64,000 bases of DNA from Leisingera sp. ANG-M7. GTDB lineage: Bacteria > Pseudomonadota > Alphaproteobacteria > Rhodobacterales > Rhodobacteraceae. The stretch is from assembly GCF_000813965.1 (NCBI RefSeq), contig NZ_JWLI01000002.1:1-64000 (forward strand), given 5' to 3'. The position numbers and the translations under genes were made by a program. The notes beneath the pieces were generated by a model, which saw only the letters and a list, made by a program, of their open reading frames with translations, was not told the origin of the DNA and made no database searches. Positions 39,824-48,565 of this stretch are shown in pieces (positions within the stretch are counted from its first letter, which is position 1; each line of letters starts with the position of its first letter).

Positions 39824-41922
39824 TGCTTTTCTCCTTTCTGATCCTGGATCAGGACAAGATTGCCGATGGCATCCGCATGGGCGGAGAAATCCACCGAGAC
39901 CAGCGTGGAGGTCTGCGGCTCTGTGATCAGCGCCGGGCCTAGGATGCGGTCGCCGGGTTTCAGACTGGCCCGCGGCACAAATGCCGCCTGCTTTTCGCGG
40001 CCATCCACATCGCAGATGATGGGCCGGTGCGCCGCCGGGGCAATGGTCCGCAGCTCCGGCACCTCCGGCACTGGCGGCACCTTTGCATCCGGGGTCGCGA
40101 CCCGCACCGCCCAGTTCAGGATCTCGATCTTCATCCCAGGCACGGGGCGCGAAAACTGCTTGGCGTATTCCGCCTCAAACGCCGCCGTCAGCGGGCCAAG
40201 ATCCTCTCCCGTCAGGTTCCGGTCCGGCAGGGCAATCTCGATCTCATGCCCCTGCCCGCTGTAGCGCATGAATGCGGTGCGCTGGACCAGCGTTTCAGCA
40301 TCGCTCGCCCCCTGCGCCACCACCGATCGCGCCTCATCAATCATCTGGACAAACAAAGCGTTGATACCGTCCAGATCCATGTCCTCCAGCAGCGCATAGC
40401 GCGAACGCACGATTTCAAAGCTGACCGGCGCAAACAGGAACCCCACAGCAGATCCAACGCCCGGATTGGGCGGGATCACGATGCGCGCCACCCCGGCGGA
40501 ACGCGCGACCCGGGTTGCATGCAGCGGCCCATTGCCGCCAAAAGCAATCATCGTGCGCGCACCCAGGTCCTTGCCGGACTCCACCGCGTGCATGCGGGCG
40601 GCGCTGGCCATGCTCTCGTCCACGATCCGGCTGACGCCGTCCGCGGCGCCAATCCCGTCCATATCCAGCCGCGAACCAATCACACGGCTCAGCGCTTCCT
40701 TAGAAGCCTCCGGGTCAATCCGGATATGCCCCTCCGCAAAGGTCTCCGGCACGATATAGCCCAGCGTGATGTCGCTGTCGGTCACGGTCGGCTCCGTACC
40801 GCCACGCCCGAAGGCCACCGGGCCGGGCTCCGACCCCGCCGATTTCGGCCCCACGGTCAGCCGCCCCAGCCGGTCCACACCGGCAATGGAGCCGCCGCCG
40901 GCGCCGATCTCGATCATCTCGATCACCGGGATCCGCACCGGCATCCCCGACCCCTTGATGAACCGCGCCGCGCGGGCAATCTCAAACTGGCGCGAGGTCT
41001 GCGGGCGGGCATTGTCAATAAGGCACAGCTTGGCCGTGGTGCCGCCCACATCAAAGGACAGCACCTGCTCCAGCCCCGCCTGCGCCGCAATCCGCGCCGC
41101 CAGGATGGCGCCGCCGGCAGGCCCCGACTCCACCAGCCGGATGGGAAACCGCGCCGCGGTCTGGATGGTGCACATGCCGCCGCCTGCGGTCATCATCAGG
41201 ATCGGGCAGGTTACGCTTTCCGCAGCAAAGCGCTCGGCAAACCGCGCCAGATAAGTCTCCATCAGCGGCTGGATATAGGCGTTTGCCACCGTGGTGCAGA
41301 GCCTGTCAAACTCCCGCGCCTCGGGGCTGACCTCCGAGGAGATCGAGACCGTCAGCCGGGGCCGCCGTTTCACCAGAATGTCCCGCAGCCGCCGCTCATG
41401 GTCCGGGTTGGCATAGGCGTGCATCAGGCAGACCGCCACCGCCTCTGCACCGCTGGCATCCAGCTCCGCAATCAGCGCCTCAATCGCGCTGTCCTCCATG
41501 GGGATCAGCACTTCTCCTGTCGCCGACATCCGCTCCCGGATGGTCAGCGACCGCTCCCGCGGCACCAGCAGATCGGGCTTCTCAAGATTGATGTCATACT
41601 GGGAGTAGCGCCGCTCATAGGCAATCTCCAGAATGTCCCGGAACCCCTCGGTCGTGACCGTCGCCACCCGCGCCCCGCGCCGCTCAATCAGCGCGTTGGT
41701 CGCCAGCGTTGTGCCGTGAATGAAGCCGGTGACTTCACCCAAAGACCGCCCCGCCTGCGTCATCACTCGCGCGGCGCCCTCCATCGCGCCAATACCCGGG
41801 TCCTGATGGGTAGTCAGTGTCTTGGTTGAGGCCAGAATAGTATCTTCGCCCGCCACCAGCACGGTGTCGGTGAAGGTACCGCCAATATCAATGGCAAGGC
41901 GCAGCGCCTGTGATGCTGTCAT
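39820..41922 (-). CDS. Hydantoinase A/oxoprolinase family protein
   Basis: A 700-residue HyuA-type ATPase subunit. It starts with LRLAIDIGGTFTDTVLV, the actin-like phosphate-binding motif. Further blocks are FIHGTTLATNALIERRGARVATVTTEGFRDILEIAYERR, LSFDVGGTTAKLCLIDN, GAGGGSIAGVDRLGRLTVGPKSAGSEPGPVAFGRGG and MIAFGGNGPLHATRVARSAG. All are characteristic of the HyuA/OplA group. It is the first of four genes (HyuA, HyuB, HisC-like, racemase) joined by ATGA overlaps, a tight operon. Upstream are a short reading frame (41981-42049) and an aldehyde dehydrogenase on the same strand. Confidence 0.92.
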   Translation of the reverse strand: MTASQALRLAIDIGGTFTDTVLVAGEDTILASTKTLTTHQDPGIGAMEGAARVMTQAGRSLGEVTGFIHGTTLATNALIERRGARVATVTTEGFRDILEIAYERRYSQYDINLEKPDLLVPRERSLTIRERMSATGEVLIPMEDSAIEALIAELDASGAEAVAVCLMHAYANPDHERRLRDILVKRRPRLTVSISSEVSPEAREFDRLCTTVANAYIQPLMETYLARFAERFAAESVTCPILMMTAGGGMCTIQTAARFPIRLVESGPAGGAILAARIAAQAGLEQVLSFDVGGTTAKLCLIDNARPQTSRQFEIARAARFIKGSGMPVRIPVIEMIEIGAGGGSIAGVDRLGRLTVGPKSAGSEPGPVAFGRGGTEPTVTDSDITLGYIVPETFAEGHIRIDPEASKEALSRVIGSRLDMDGIGAADGVSRIVDESMASAARMHAVESGKDLGARTMIAFGGNGPLHATRVARSAGVARIVIPPNPGVGSAVGFLFAPVSFEIVRSRYALLEDMDLDGINALFVQMIDEARSVVAQGASDAETLVQRTAFMRYSGQGHEIEIALPDRNLTGEDLGPLTAAFEAEYAKQFSRPVPGMKIEILNWAVRVATPDAKVPPVPEVPELRTIAPAAHRPIICDVDGREKQAAFVPRASLKPGDRILGPALITEPQTSTLVSVDFSAHADAIGNLVLIQDQKGEKQ

Positions 41923-41980
41923 GTGTCATTCCAATGTCCGCCGTTGAGAAACCGTGAGAACCCGCAAAGGGCAACGGAAT

Positions 41981-42049
41981 TCAGGCAGCGACCAGGTTGC
42001 ACCCGGTTGCGCGGCGGTCCATGCGTTTTGGAATGAAGTTCTGTGTCAT
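41981..42049 (-). CDS. Possible 22-residue leader peptide upstream of the hydantoinase operon
   Basis: The minus strand encodes MTQNFIPKRMDRRATGCNL plus VAA and a TGA stop. Upstream there is GGATGGAGAC directly before the ATG, a better ribosome site than that of many neighbours. It ends 58 bp before the HyuA start. I recognise no family. It could be a leader peptide acting on hyuA expression, a small protein, or chance. The codon use is only moderately GC-rich at third positions, so coding support is weak. Confidence 0.3.
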   Translation of the reverse strand: MTQNFIPKRMDRRATGCNLVAA

Positions 42050-42139
42050 GTCTCCATCCTGAGCCGCCGCCGGGCGGCACGCTTGGCGGATTACGACACG
42101 TATTAGGTCAGAAAGCGGCACCTGGCAGGCCGCAAACGG

Positions 42140-42173
42140 CATCCCTCCCGGCATCCTCCTGCCAGGAGGGATG
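42140..42173 (-). terminator. Hairpin after the aldehyde dehydrogenase
   Basis: CATCCCTCC (42140-42148) and GGAGGGATG (42165-42173) form a 9-bp stem with a 16-base loop; an alternative inner pairing CCTCCT/AGGAGG also exists. It lies 6 bp past the dehydrogenase stop (minus strand). No T-run follows, so it may be an inefficient terminator. Confidence 0.5.
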
Positions 42174-42178
42174 GGAAC

Positions 42179-43600
42179 TCAGCCGAAATGCAGGGTTTTG
42201 ACTTCCTGATAATCCTCCAGCCCCAGCATGCCGCCTTCGCGGCCGTTGCCGGATTGCTTGTAGCCGCCAAAGGGCGAGCCGTAGTTGAAACCGCCGCCGT
42301 TGATATGCACCGCGCCCGCCCGCAGCCGGGCGGCAACCCGCTCGGCCCGCTCCGGATCGCCAGTCTGCAGATAGGCCGCCAGGCCGTACGGCGTGTCATT
42401 GGCCATGCGGATGGCGTCCTCCTCATCCTCGAAGGGGATGATCACCAGCACCGGGCCAAAGATTTCCTGCTGCGCAATGGCCATATCATTGGTCACATCG
42501 GCAAAGACGGTGGGACGCACGTACCAGCCCTTGTCCAGCCCTTCTGGCCGGCCCGGCCCGCCTGCCAGCAGGGTCGCCCCCTCACCGATGCCCTTCTGGA
42601 TCATCTCCTGCACCCGGTCGTACTGGATGCGGTCGAACATCGGGCCGATGTGATCGCCCTCCTGGCTCGGGTCGCCAACGGCCTGGCCCTCGGCGGCTGC
42701 CTTGGCAATCTCCAGCACCCGGTCGTAACAGCTCCGCTCCACCAGCATCCGGGTCGGCGCGTCGCAGCTCTGGCCGGTGTTATACATGCACTCCAGCACC
42801 GAAGCGGTGACCTTCTCCTCAAGGTCAGCATCCGCAAACACCAGGTTCGGAGACTTGCCGCCCAGTTCCAGCGTCACCCGCTTGACGGTGTCGGCCGCGT
42901 CCTTGGACACCGCAATGCCGGCCCTCGTCGAACCGGTGAAGGACATCATATCCACATCAGGATGGCGCGACAGACCCGCACCCACCGTCGGCCCGTCGCC
43001 ATGAACCAGATTGAACACCCCCGCCGGATAGCCCGCGTCATGAATCATCTGCGCATAAACTGCGGCGGACATGGGAGTATGCTCCGACGGTTTCAGCACG
43101 CAGGTGCAGCCCGTCGCCAGCGCAGGCAGCACCTTGAGCGCGATCTGGTTCACCGGCCAGTTCCATGGGGTGATCAGCCCGCAAACCCCGATCGGCTCGC
43201 GCACCAGAATGTCGCCGCTGGGCAGGGTTTCACGCAGTTCCTGGGATTTCAGCGCGTCCAGAACGCCCTCCAGATGCCCGATCCCCGAATCAGCCTGGGC
43301 GTCCCGCGCCATCGAAACCGGCGCCCCCATCTCGGCAGACATCGCCTGCGCCAGCTCCTCGCGCCGTTCCCTGCTGATCTCCAGCAACCGCTCCAAAAGC
43401 GTAATCCGCTCAGCGCGGGAGGTCTGGGAAAAACTCTCAAATGCCCTCTTGGCCGCCGCAACTGCGGCGTTCACATCCGTCTCATCGCCGAGGATGATGG
43501 TGCCGATCTGCTCTTCCGTGGCCGGGTTCAGAACAGGAAATTCCCGGCTGGAATGCGGCGTCACCCAGGCACCGCCGATATAGAATTTTTGCAGGTCCAT
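42179..43600 (-). CDS. NAD(P)-dependent aldehyde dehydrogenase
   Basis: A 473-residue aldehyde dehydrogenase. It shows GLITPWNWPVNQIALKVLPALATGCT, the glutamate motif VTLELGGKSPNLVFADADLEE and the cysteine motif YNTGQSCDAPTRMLV. The cofactor region has SFTGSTRAG and the C-terminus has FNYGSPFGGYKQSGNGREGG. The start at 43600 gives MDLQKFYIGGAWV, the family's usual beginning; the frame is open to 43627. The likely substrate is an amino aldehyde or other aldehyde from the nearby demethylation or hydantoinase pathways. It is upstream of the hydantoinase operon on the same strand, with a hairpin between. A second, different aldehyde dehydrogenase is at 58728-60179. Confidence 0.9.
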   Translation of the reverse strand: MDLQKFYIGGAWVTPHSSREFPVLNPATEEQIGTIILGDETDVNAAVAAAKRAFESFSQTSRAERITLLERLLEISRERREELAQAMSAEMGAPVSMARDAQADSGIGHLEGVLDALKSQELRETLPSGDILVREPIGVCGLITPWNWPVNQIALKVLPALATGCTCVLKPSEHTPMSAAVYAQMIHDAGYPAGVFNLVHGDGPTVGAGLSRHPDVDMMSFTGSTRAGIAVSKDAADTVKRVTLELGGKSPNLVFADADLEEKVTASVLECMYNTGQSCDAPTRMLVERSCYDRVLEIAKAAAEGQAVGDPSQEGDHIGPMFDRIQYDRVQEMIQKGIGEGATLLAGGPGRPEGLDKGWYVRPTVFADVTNDMAIAQQEIFGPVLVIIPFEDEEDAIRMANDTPYGLAAYLQTGDPERAERVAARLRAGAVHINGGGFNYGSPFGGYKQSGNGREGGMLGLEDYQEVKTLHFG

Positions 43601-43909
43601 CAGACTGTTCTCACTTTTGCACCGCAAGTGCGGCTAGGGTTGGACGGAGGCGCATCACACAAGCATGCCGTAGCAACTGCCAGAGGATCACGACGGCGCA
43701 TTTGATCCGGCAGCCTGCCCGCCTTTTCGGCTGCAGAATAGGCCAAAACCGTCACTTCGCGGGTCCGTTTTCGACAAATCCATGCTGTGGGTTGGGCGCA
43801 TCAGTGGCAAGTAAACCCTCTCTGCAGCACCTGAACCGCTTCGCGGACGGCCGCTGCCGTGCCTATCCTGCGTGAAAGCCCATGAAAAAAGGGCGTCTTG
43901 AGGCAAGTT
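43601..43909. other. Gene-free 309-bp region between divergent ALDH and NodT genes
   Basis: This divergent intergenic region should hold the promoters of both genes. I see no strong dyad, terminator, repeat or RNA gene in it, only short open frames that look like chance. Confidence 0.4.
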
Positions 43910-45319
43910 ATGAGTAAACCCCGTTGGACAGCCCGTTCCGTGCTGCTCGCAGGCACAGTCCTGTGCGGCTGCACCATTGTCGGCATTGACTACCATCGCC
44001 CCGATTTCGCGGTGCCTGCCAGCTATTACCAGTCCCGCAGCTATGCCACCGCCAAAGGCGCCTCTGAAGCCTGGTGGCAGGGGCTGAACGATGCCACCCT
44101 GAACCGGCTGGTTGCCGCAGGGCTGCAACAGAACCTGGAGCTCAAGGCCGCGAAGGAGCGCCTGATCTCGGCAGAGGTTCTGCGCCGCGGGACAGGCCGG
44201 CCGCAGCAGGTCAACGGCGACCTGGAAGGCAGTTCCATCTTTTCGCGCCGCGAATCCCAGAACGGCTCTACCAGCACCGACACCGCCGAGGTCGGCGCCA
44301 CCTATGTCTTTGACCTGTTCGGCGAATTCCAGCGCCGCTCCGAACGGGCGGTGGCCGACCGCGACGCCGCGTTTTACCAGATGGCCACCGCGCGGCTGGC
44401 GCTGATTGACGCCATCACCCGCACCTATATCCAGGCGCGGTTCTTCCAGCGCGGCGCCGCCGTGACCCGCAAGACGATCCAGCTGCGACAGCAGATCCTG
44501 GCAACGGTGGAAGAACTGCAGGCGGCCCGCACCCTTCTGGCCCTGGACGTGGAACGCACCAAGCTGCAGGTCGCCAGCGCCAAGGCAGATCTGCCTGGCT
44601 TCATCGCCAGTTACGAATCCTCTGTCTTTGCCCTGGCGACGCTTCTCGACCGCGACGCGGCAGAGATTTTTGCGATGATGCAGGGCAGCTATGCGCAGCC
44701 TTACCCCGCCAGCCAGCCGGAACAGGGCGTGCCCGCAACCCTGCTGCGCAACCGCCCTGATGTGCTGTTGGCCGAAGCCCAGCTGCGCGGCGCCGCCGCC
44801 GATATAGGCATCACCGAGGCGGAGCTTTATCCGTCGCTGGAAGTCTCCGGCTCGGTGCGCGCCACCCGCGGCGCCGGCGCGCTCTACCAGATCGGGCCGG
44901 GTCTGAATCTGCCGCTTTTCAACCGTCCGGTGCTGCGTGCCTTCCACAAAAGCGCCATCGCCGAGGCCAAGGCGACCGAATACGACTACCGCGCGGCAGT
45001 CAGGTCCGCGGTTGAGGAGGTCCAGTCGCAGCAAAGCAGCCTGCGCGCCGCCCGCGAGCGCACCGCCGCCCAGACCCGTGCGGTCAATCTGGGAGCCAAG
45101 GTTGCCGATCTTGCGCGTGAAACCTTCCGGGCCAGCGAAATCACCCTGTTCGACCTTCTGAACACCGAAGAAGCGCTGCGCGACAACGAACTGGCCCTGA
45201 TCACCGCGCGGCGCGACCTGGCGCTAGCCTGGTCCAGCCTGCAGATATCCCTGGGCAAGGGATGGGTCCCGCACCAGGATCCGGGCAGCGCCGTTGTGGC
45301 GGTGAAACCTTCAGAATAG
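43910..45319 (+). CDS. NodT-family RND efflux outer-membrane lipoprotein
   Basis: A 469-residue outer-membrane factor of the TolC/NodT group. The signal peptide ends with the lipobox LCGC (Cys21). Two OEP repeats follow, with WWQGLNDATLNRLVAAGLQQNLELKAAKERL in the first and LLRNRPDVLLAEAQLRGAAADIGITEAELYPSLEVSGS in the second. The start at 43910 has TGAGG 6 bases upstream; a TTG at 43898 is in frame but less likely. The expected role is the exit duct for a tripartite efflux pump. No membrane-fusion or RND pump gene lies nearby, so it is an orphan here and may serve pumps encoded elsewhere. It converges on nqrM with 25 bp between. Confidence 0.88.
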   Translation: MSKPRWTARSVLLAGTVLCGCTIVGIDYHRPDFAVPASYYQSRSYATAKGASEAWWQGLNDATLNRLVAAGLQQNLELKAAKERLISAEVLRRGTGRPQQVNGDLEGSSIFSRRESQNGSTSTDTAEVGATYVFDLFGEFQRRSERAVADRDAAFYQMATARLALIDAITRTYIQARFFQRGAAVTRKTIQLRQQILATVEELQAARTLLALDVERTKLQVASAKADLPGFIASYESSVFALATLLDRDAAEIFAMMQGSYAQPYPASQPEQGVPATLLRNRPDVLLAEAQLRGAAADIGITEAELYPSLEVSGSVRATRGAGALYQIGPGLNLPLFNRPVLRAFHKSAIAEAKATEYDYRAAVRSAVEEVQSQQSSLRAARERTAAQTRAVNLGAKVADLARETFRASEITLFDLLNTEEALRDNELALITARRDLALAWSSLQISLGKGWVPHQDPGSAVVAVKPSE

Positions 45320-45344
45320 GCTGAAACGGGACGCCGCAGCCGGC

Positions 45345-45590
45345 TCAGGCCTGCTGCGCCTCGCGTTCCATCTGCTCGACCATCTTGCGCGCGCGCTTGC
45401 ACTGCAGCTTGTCCCGCAGCGGGCTGTCGGGGTCGACATCCTTGGAGCAGACCACGCATTTGTCGGCACCCGAGATCGCATTCAGGCCGCCGCAGCTGCC
45501 CTTGATCTTCTTGCCCATCAGAATGACCCCCAGCGACATGCCCAGGGTGACGATCAGCAGCAGGATGAAGGCCAGAAGAAAGGTGCTCAT
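45345..45590 (-). CDS. nqrM: Na+-NQR maturation protein NqrM
   Basis: An 81-residue protein with one N-terminal membrane helix (residues 3-25) and four cysteines (Cys33 in GSCGGL, Cys45 and Cys48 in CVVC, Cys64 in LQCKRA), the conserved set of the former DUF539 family. NqrM is needed to place an iron centre in the NqrD/NqrE subunits. AGGGAC lies 8 bases upstream of the start. It follows apbE on the same strand (35 bp), the usual apbE-nqrM order, but both are separated from nqrF by about 3.3 kb of unrelated genes. Confidence 0.92.
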   Translation of the reverse strand: MSTFLLAFILLLIVTLGMSLGVILMGKKIKGSCGGLNAISGADKCVVCSKDVDPDSPLRDKLQCKRARKMVEQMEREAQQA

Positions 45591-45624
45591 ATGGTGTCCC
45601 TCGCAGGATGCTTGGTGCGCGGCG

Positions 45625-46671
45625 TTAGTTTGCGGTCAGCGCCTCGAACGCGCTGCTTGCCGCTGTCATATAGGCATCCGGCCCGGCTTGCACGTCCCGA
45701 TCAATGAAAAACACGGCAAGTTTATGCTCCTCAGCAAGCTTCAGCCCGTTTTCGCGGCCCAGAACCAGCATTGCAGTGGCCCAGGCATCCGCCAGCATGG
45801 CGTTTTCTGCGATCACCGTGACAGAGGTGGTCGCATGGGTGACCGGCCGCCCGGCCACCGGATCGAGGATATGGGAATAGCGTTTGCCCTCATGCTCGAA
45901 GTAATTGCGGTAATCACCCGAGGTCGCCAGCCCGTGATTGCTGACCGGCACGATCAGCTGCACCGTCTGCGCCGCCGCATCCGGTTTCTCGATGCCGATG
46001 CGCCAGGCCTCGCCCTTGGCGTTTTCGCCCCTGGTCACCAGATCGCCGCCGATCTCGACCATGTAGTGCTCAACGCCAAACCCCTGCAGCGCCTCTGCCA
46101 CCGCATCCACGCCATAGCCCTTGGCAATGGCCGACAGGTTGATACCGGTTTCCGGCGCGGATTTCCTGAGCGTGCCGGCCTCTGCATCCAGCACCAGCAG
46201 CCGCGCCTGGCCGACGCCCTCCAGCGCCTTGGCAATGGCCGCATCCGACGGCACCGGATCTTCGGGCTTGCGCGGCCCAAAGCCCCACAGCTCAATCAGC
46301 GGGCCCAGGGTCACATCGAACTTGCCGCCGGTCTTTGCGTGCACGTCCCCCGCCGCCGCCAGCACATGGGCAAATTCCGGCGACACCCGCACCGGCGCGG
46401 TGCTGCGCGCGGCAGAGAAGGTGGAAACCTCGGAGGCCGGATCCCAGTTCGACATCCTGGCATTGACCGCCGCCAGGGTGCCCTCCACCGCGGATCCCAG
46501 CGCCCTGGCGTCCAGATCCTCGCCAATCGCAATCACGCTGTAGGTGGTGCCCATGGTTTCACCCGTCAGCCGCACCTCTTCCGGGTCGCTGCCGAACCAG
46601 CAGCCGGACATGGCCAGCACCGCAGGCAGGGTCAGGGCGGTCAGGAGTTTTCTGGGCAACGGGCAGGGCAT
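45625..46671 (-). CDS. apbE: FAD:protein FMN transferase ApbE
   Basis: A 348-residue lipoprotein of the ApbE family. The signal peptide ends in the lipobox AMSGC (Cys24). Characteristic blocks are TGETMGTTYSV, FDVTLGPLIELWGFGP, INLSAIAKGYGVDAVAEAL, YMVEIGGDL, HILDPVAGRPV and AMLADAWATAMLVLG. ApbE moves FMN from FAD onto a threonine of NqrB and NqrC in the periplasm, so it serves the nqr operon at 49962-55816. GGAGG lies 7 bases upstream of the ATG. nqrM follows 35 bp downstream. Confidence 0.94.
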   Translation of the reverse strand: MPCPLPRKLLTALTLPAVLAMSGCWFGSDPEEVRLTGETMGTTYSVIAIGEDLDARALGSAVEGTLAAVNARMSNWDPASEVSTFSAARSTAPVRVSPEFAHVLAAAGDVHAKTGGKFDVTLGPLIELWGFGPRKPEDPVPSDAAIAKALEGVGQARLLVLDAEAGTLRKSAPETGINLSAIAKGYGVDAVAEALQGFGVEHYMVEIGGDLVTRGENAKGEAWRIGIEKPDAAAQTVQLIVPVSNHGLATSGDYRNYFEHEGKRYSHILDPVAGRPVTHATTSVTVIAENAMLADAWATAMLVLGRENGLKLAEEHKLAVFFIDRDVQAGPDAYMTAASSAFEALTAN

Positions 46672-46750
46672 TCGGCAACCTCCGGCGGAAAAACTGGCGC
46701 AGCTATGCCCCTGCCCCGCGGCAGAGTCAAACGGAGCGCCGGGGCAGGCC

Positions 46751-46939
46751 TCAGAACTTCAACGGCAGAAAGGCCAGCGCCAGCAAGCCCACCGCAGCCG
46801 GCAGCCCGTACAGCCAGGCCCGGAACCGCGCATTTGGCGCCTCGGACTTCCAGTTCTGCCGGTACAGGTGGCCGCAGACCACCACCAGGAACACGGTCAG
46901 CGCACCGGTCACGGGGGTCAGGTAGAGGCTTTCGAACAT
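46751..46939 (-). CDS. Small two-helix membrane protein
   Basis: A 62-residue hydrophobic protein. One helix is at about residues 4-23 (LTPVTGALTVFLVVVCGHLY) and the second at about 42-60, with a charged stretch between (RQNWKSEAPNARFRAW). I do not recognise a family. It lies 79 bp upstream of apbE on the same strand, so it may be cotranscribed with apbE and nqrM, though its role is unknown. GGAAAA is the only ribosome-site-like sequence before its ATG. Confidence 0.5.
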   Translation of the reverse strand: MFESLYLTPVTGALTVFLVVVCGHLYRQNWKSEAPNARFRAWLYGLPAAVGLLALAFLPLKF

Positions 46940-47051
46940 GTTGTTTTTCCGCTGTTGTTAGCGCTCGCGTCATTTCGCCCCTTCCCGGATCATAATCCGC
47001 CGCTAAGATGGGGGTATGACCTGATGCAGGATACAGGAGGAGACCCCGCGC

Positions 47052-47576
47052 ATGGCACCGTTCTCATACCAGCCTCCCACCCGGGGCGACAAGGCCGGGC
47101 AGGAAAGCCACAGCCAGTCGGCCGAGTCGAATTTGTCGCACGGCCAATCGACAGTTGCCAGTCTGCTGGAAGCAAAGGGCGACGCAATCTTTGCAATCCG
47201 CCCCAATGACACGGTCGGCCATGCGGTCGAGGCCCTGAAAGAAAAACGCATCGGCGCGCTGGTCGTCACCGACCAGAACGGCTCGCTGCAGGGCATCCTG
47301 TCGGAACGCGACATCGTGCGCCGTCTGGCGGACACGCCGGGCCACACCCTGCCGCAGCTGGTTGAGGAGATCATGACCCGCGAGGTCAAAACCTGCGCGC
47401 CCGACGACCTGCTGATTGATGTGGCCAAGGTGATGAACGAGGGCCGCTTCCGCCACCTGCCGGTCCTGAAAGACGGCAAGCTTGCAGGCATGATCACCGT
47501 CGGCGACGTGGTGAATTTCCGCCTGAAAGAGCTGGAATACGAAGCCCTCCGCATGAAGCAGATGATCGTCGGCTGA
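47052..47576 (+). CDS. CBS-domain protein
   Basis: A 174-residue protein with a tandem CBS pair: repeat one about residues 45-100 (DAIFAIRPNDTVGHAVEALKEKRIGALVV) and repeat two about 108-165 (CAPDDLLIDVAKVMNEGRFRHLPVLKDGKLAGMITVGDVV). Such proteins bind adenosine ligands and act as cytoplasmic sensors or regulators. There is no enzymatic partner domain. The N-terminal 30 residues are polar and probably disordered. GGAGGAG lies 11 bases before the start. A hairpin at 47591-47610 follows. Confidence 0.88.
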   Translation: MAPFSYQPPTRGDKAGQESHSQSAESNLSHGQSTVASLLEAKGDAIFAIRPNDTVGHAVEALKEKRIGALVVTDQNGSLQGILSERDIVRRLADTPGHTLPQLVEEIMTREVKTCAPDDLLIDVAKVMNEGRFRHLPVLKDGKLAGMITVGDVVNFRLKELEYEALRMKQMIVG

Positions 47577-47590
47577 GGCTCATAACAGAT

Positions 47591-47610
47591 GGTCCGCCTT
47601 CGGGCGGATC
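47591..47610 (+). terminator. Hairpin with TTCG loop after the CBS gene
   Basis: TCCGCC (47593-47598), tetraloop TTCG, GGCGGA (47603-47608) form a stable stem, extended by a G-T and a G-C pair. It starts 14 bp after the CBS-protein stop. The T-run is poor (TCAATTCT). Confidence 0.6.
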
Positions 47611-47838
47611 AATTCTGGCAGCAGTCATTGCTGTATCTTGCAGCCATTCACGATTGAGACAGCAGAGCACCGGTTGAGCCCTTTGCGGTCATTTGCGCTC
47701 GCCTGTTTAGTGGCCAGGCTTTCCCTGGATGCACATCAAAGATGAGTGTCCGTTTGGGTGGGCTCAAACCCCGAGCAGCCAAATAGGTTACCGTAGCTCT
47801 CTTGACCGTCCTGCTCAGGCTTCAGCTTGATGAATAAT

Positions 47839-48375
47839 TCAGCCTGCTGCCTTGATCGCCTCGGCCAGACCGGACAAGGGAAGCCGAAACACTTCCGTTC
47901 TTTCTTCCGAACCTGAGTACACAAGCGTAAGTTTGGCAGTTTTACCTGTTTCAAGAGCACGCAGGAACCCACGCTTCACTCCCACCTTCACCACGCAATA
48001 ATCGGGTTCGCAGTTCTCAATGGAAAATCGCCGCGCGACCCGGTGATCGACGGACATCACGAGCCCGGCTGTCTTGTTTACGTTCAGATCCGGGCGCCCT
48101 GGCGCAATCATTCTGGCGGGGACCACGATAGTGAATCCCGCAACAGCAGCCTTTTCGGTTTCAGGAAAAAGGAACCCACTAATAGAGGCGATCTGCTTTC
48201 CGCGCATGTCTTCGACAGGAAGGTAAGCGATGCAATTCGCATGAACGTCACTGCACAAGACCGACCACGCGCCATGGCGCGACCGAACGGCAGAGTTACT
48301 GTCTTCAGTCTCAGGTTTCACGCAAGCCGCCATCAGAGAAACCAGTGCCATCGCCCAGATCCAATTCCTTTGCAT
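47839..48375 (-). CDS. IalB-like (invasion-associated locus B family) lipoprotein
   Basis: A 178-residue exported protein. The signal peptide ends in the lipobox LMAAC (Cys18). The mature part has the IalB pattern: WSVLC, a second cysteine 7 residues later, and later FSIENCEPDYC with GLVMSVDHRVARRF before it. Pairing of these cysteines is expected. Family members are periplasmic or outer-membrane proteins of unclear function in alphaproteobacteria. The codons look less GC-rich than in neighbouring genes, and both flanks are long, AT-richer intergenic stretches, suggesting a later acquisition. GAGGCAGGA precedes the ATG. Confidence 0.7.
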   Translation of the reverse strand: MQRNWIWAMALVSLMAACVKPETEDSNSAVRSRHGAWSVLCSDVHANCIAYLPVEDMRGKQIASISGFLFPETEKAAVAGFTIVVPARMIAPGRPDLNVNKTAGLVMSVDHRVARRFSIENCEPDYCVVKVGVKRGFLRALETGKTAKLTLVYSGSEERTEVFRLPLSGLAEAIKAAG

Positions 48376-48539
48376 TCCTGCCTCTTCAATCGTTCTTTGA
48401 CAGAACCAGTATCGGTTGCTTCCTAACAGTTCAACTTCAGCTTTACGGGTGCCAACAGCGGATGCTTAGACGAGGTGGATAGGTTTACTGCTTGCGGCAA
48501 ATTGCTATTTTGTCCGCATCCAAATTTTCGCCTGTCCCG

Positions 48540-48565
48540 TTCTGAAGGCGTGTTTCGCCTCAGAA
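48540..48565. other. Imperfect hairpin in the IalB-MarR gap
   Basis: TTCTGA (48540-48545) pairs with TCAGAA (48560-48565) and GGCG (48547-48550) with CGCC (48556-48559), leaving one bulged A and a TGTTT loop. It lies in the 273-bp gap between the IalB-like and MarR genes and could be the end of the MarR transcript, which reads leftwards. Confidence 0.4.

Noticed and set aside
40027-41829. 600-codon open frame on the plus strand
   Set aside because: It is fully antisense to the well-supported hyuA gene, and its translation is rich in Arg, His, Pro and Gln as expected of a shadow frame in GC-rich DNA.
43688-45034. 448-codon open frame on the minus strand
   Set aside because: It is antisense to the NodT-family gene, has no recognisable domain and has a shadow-like composition.
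47672-47767. TTGAGCCC and GGGCTCAA as possible ends of a mobile element
   Set aside because: Only 8 bp match across about 95 bp, with no transposase remains or target duplication.
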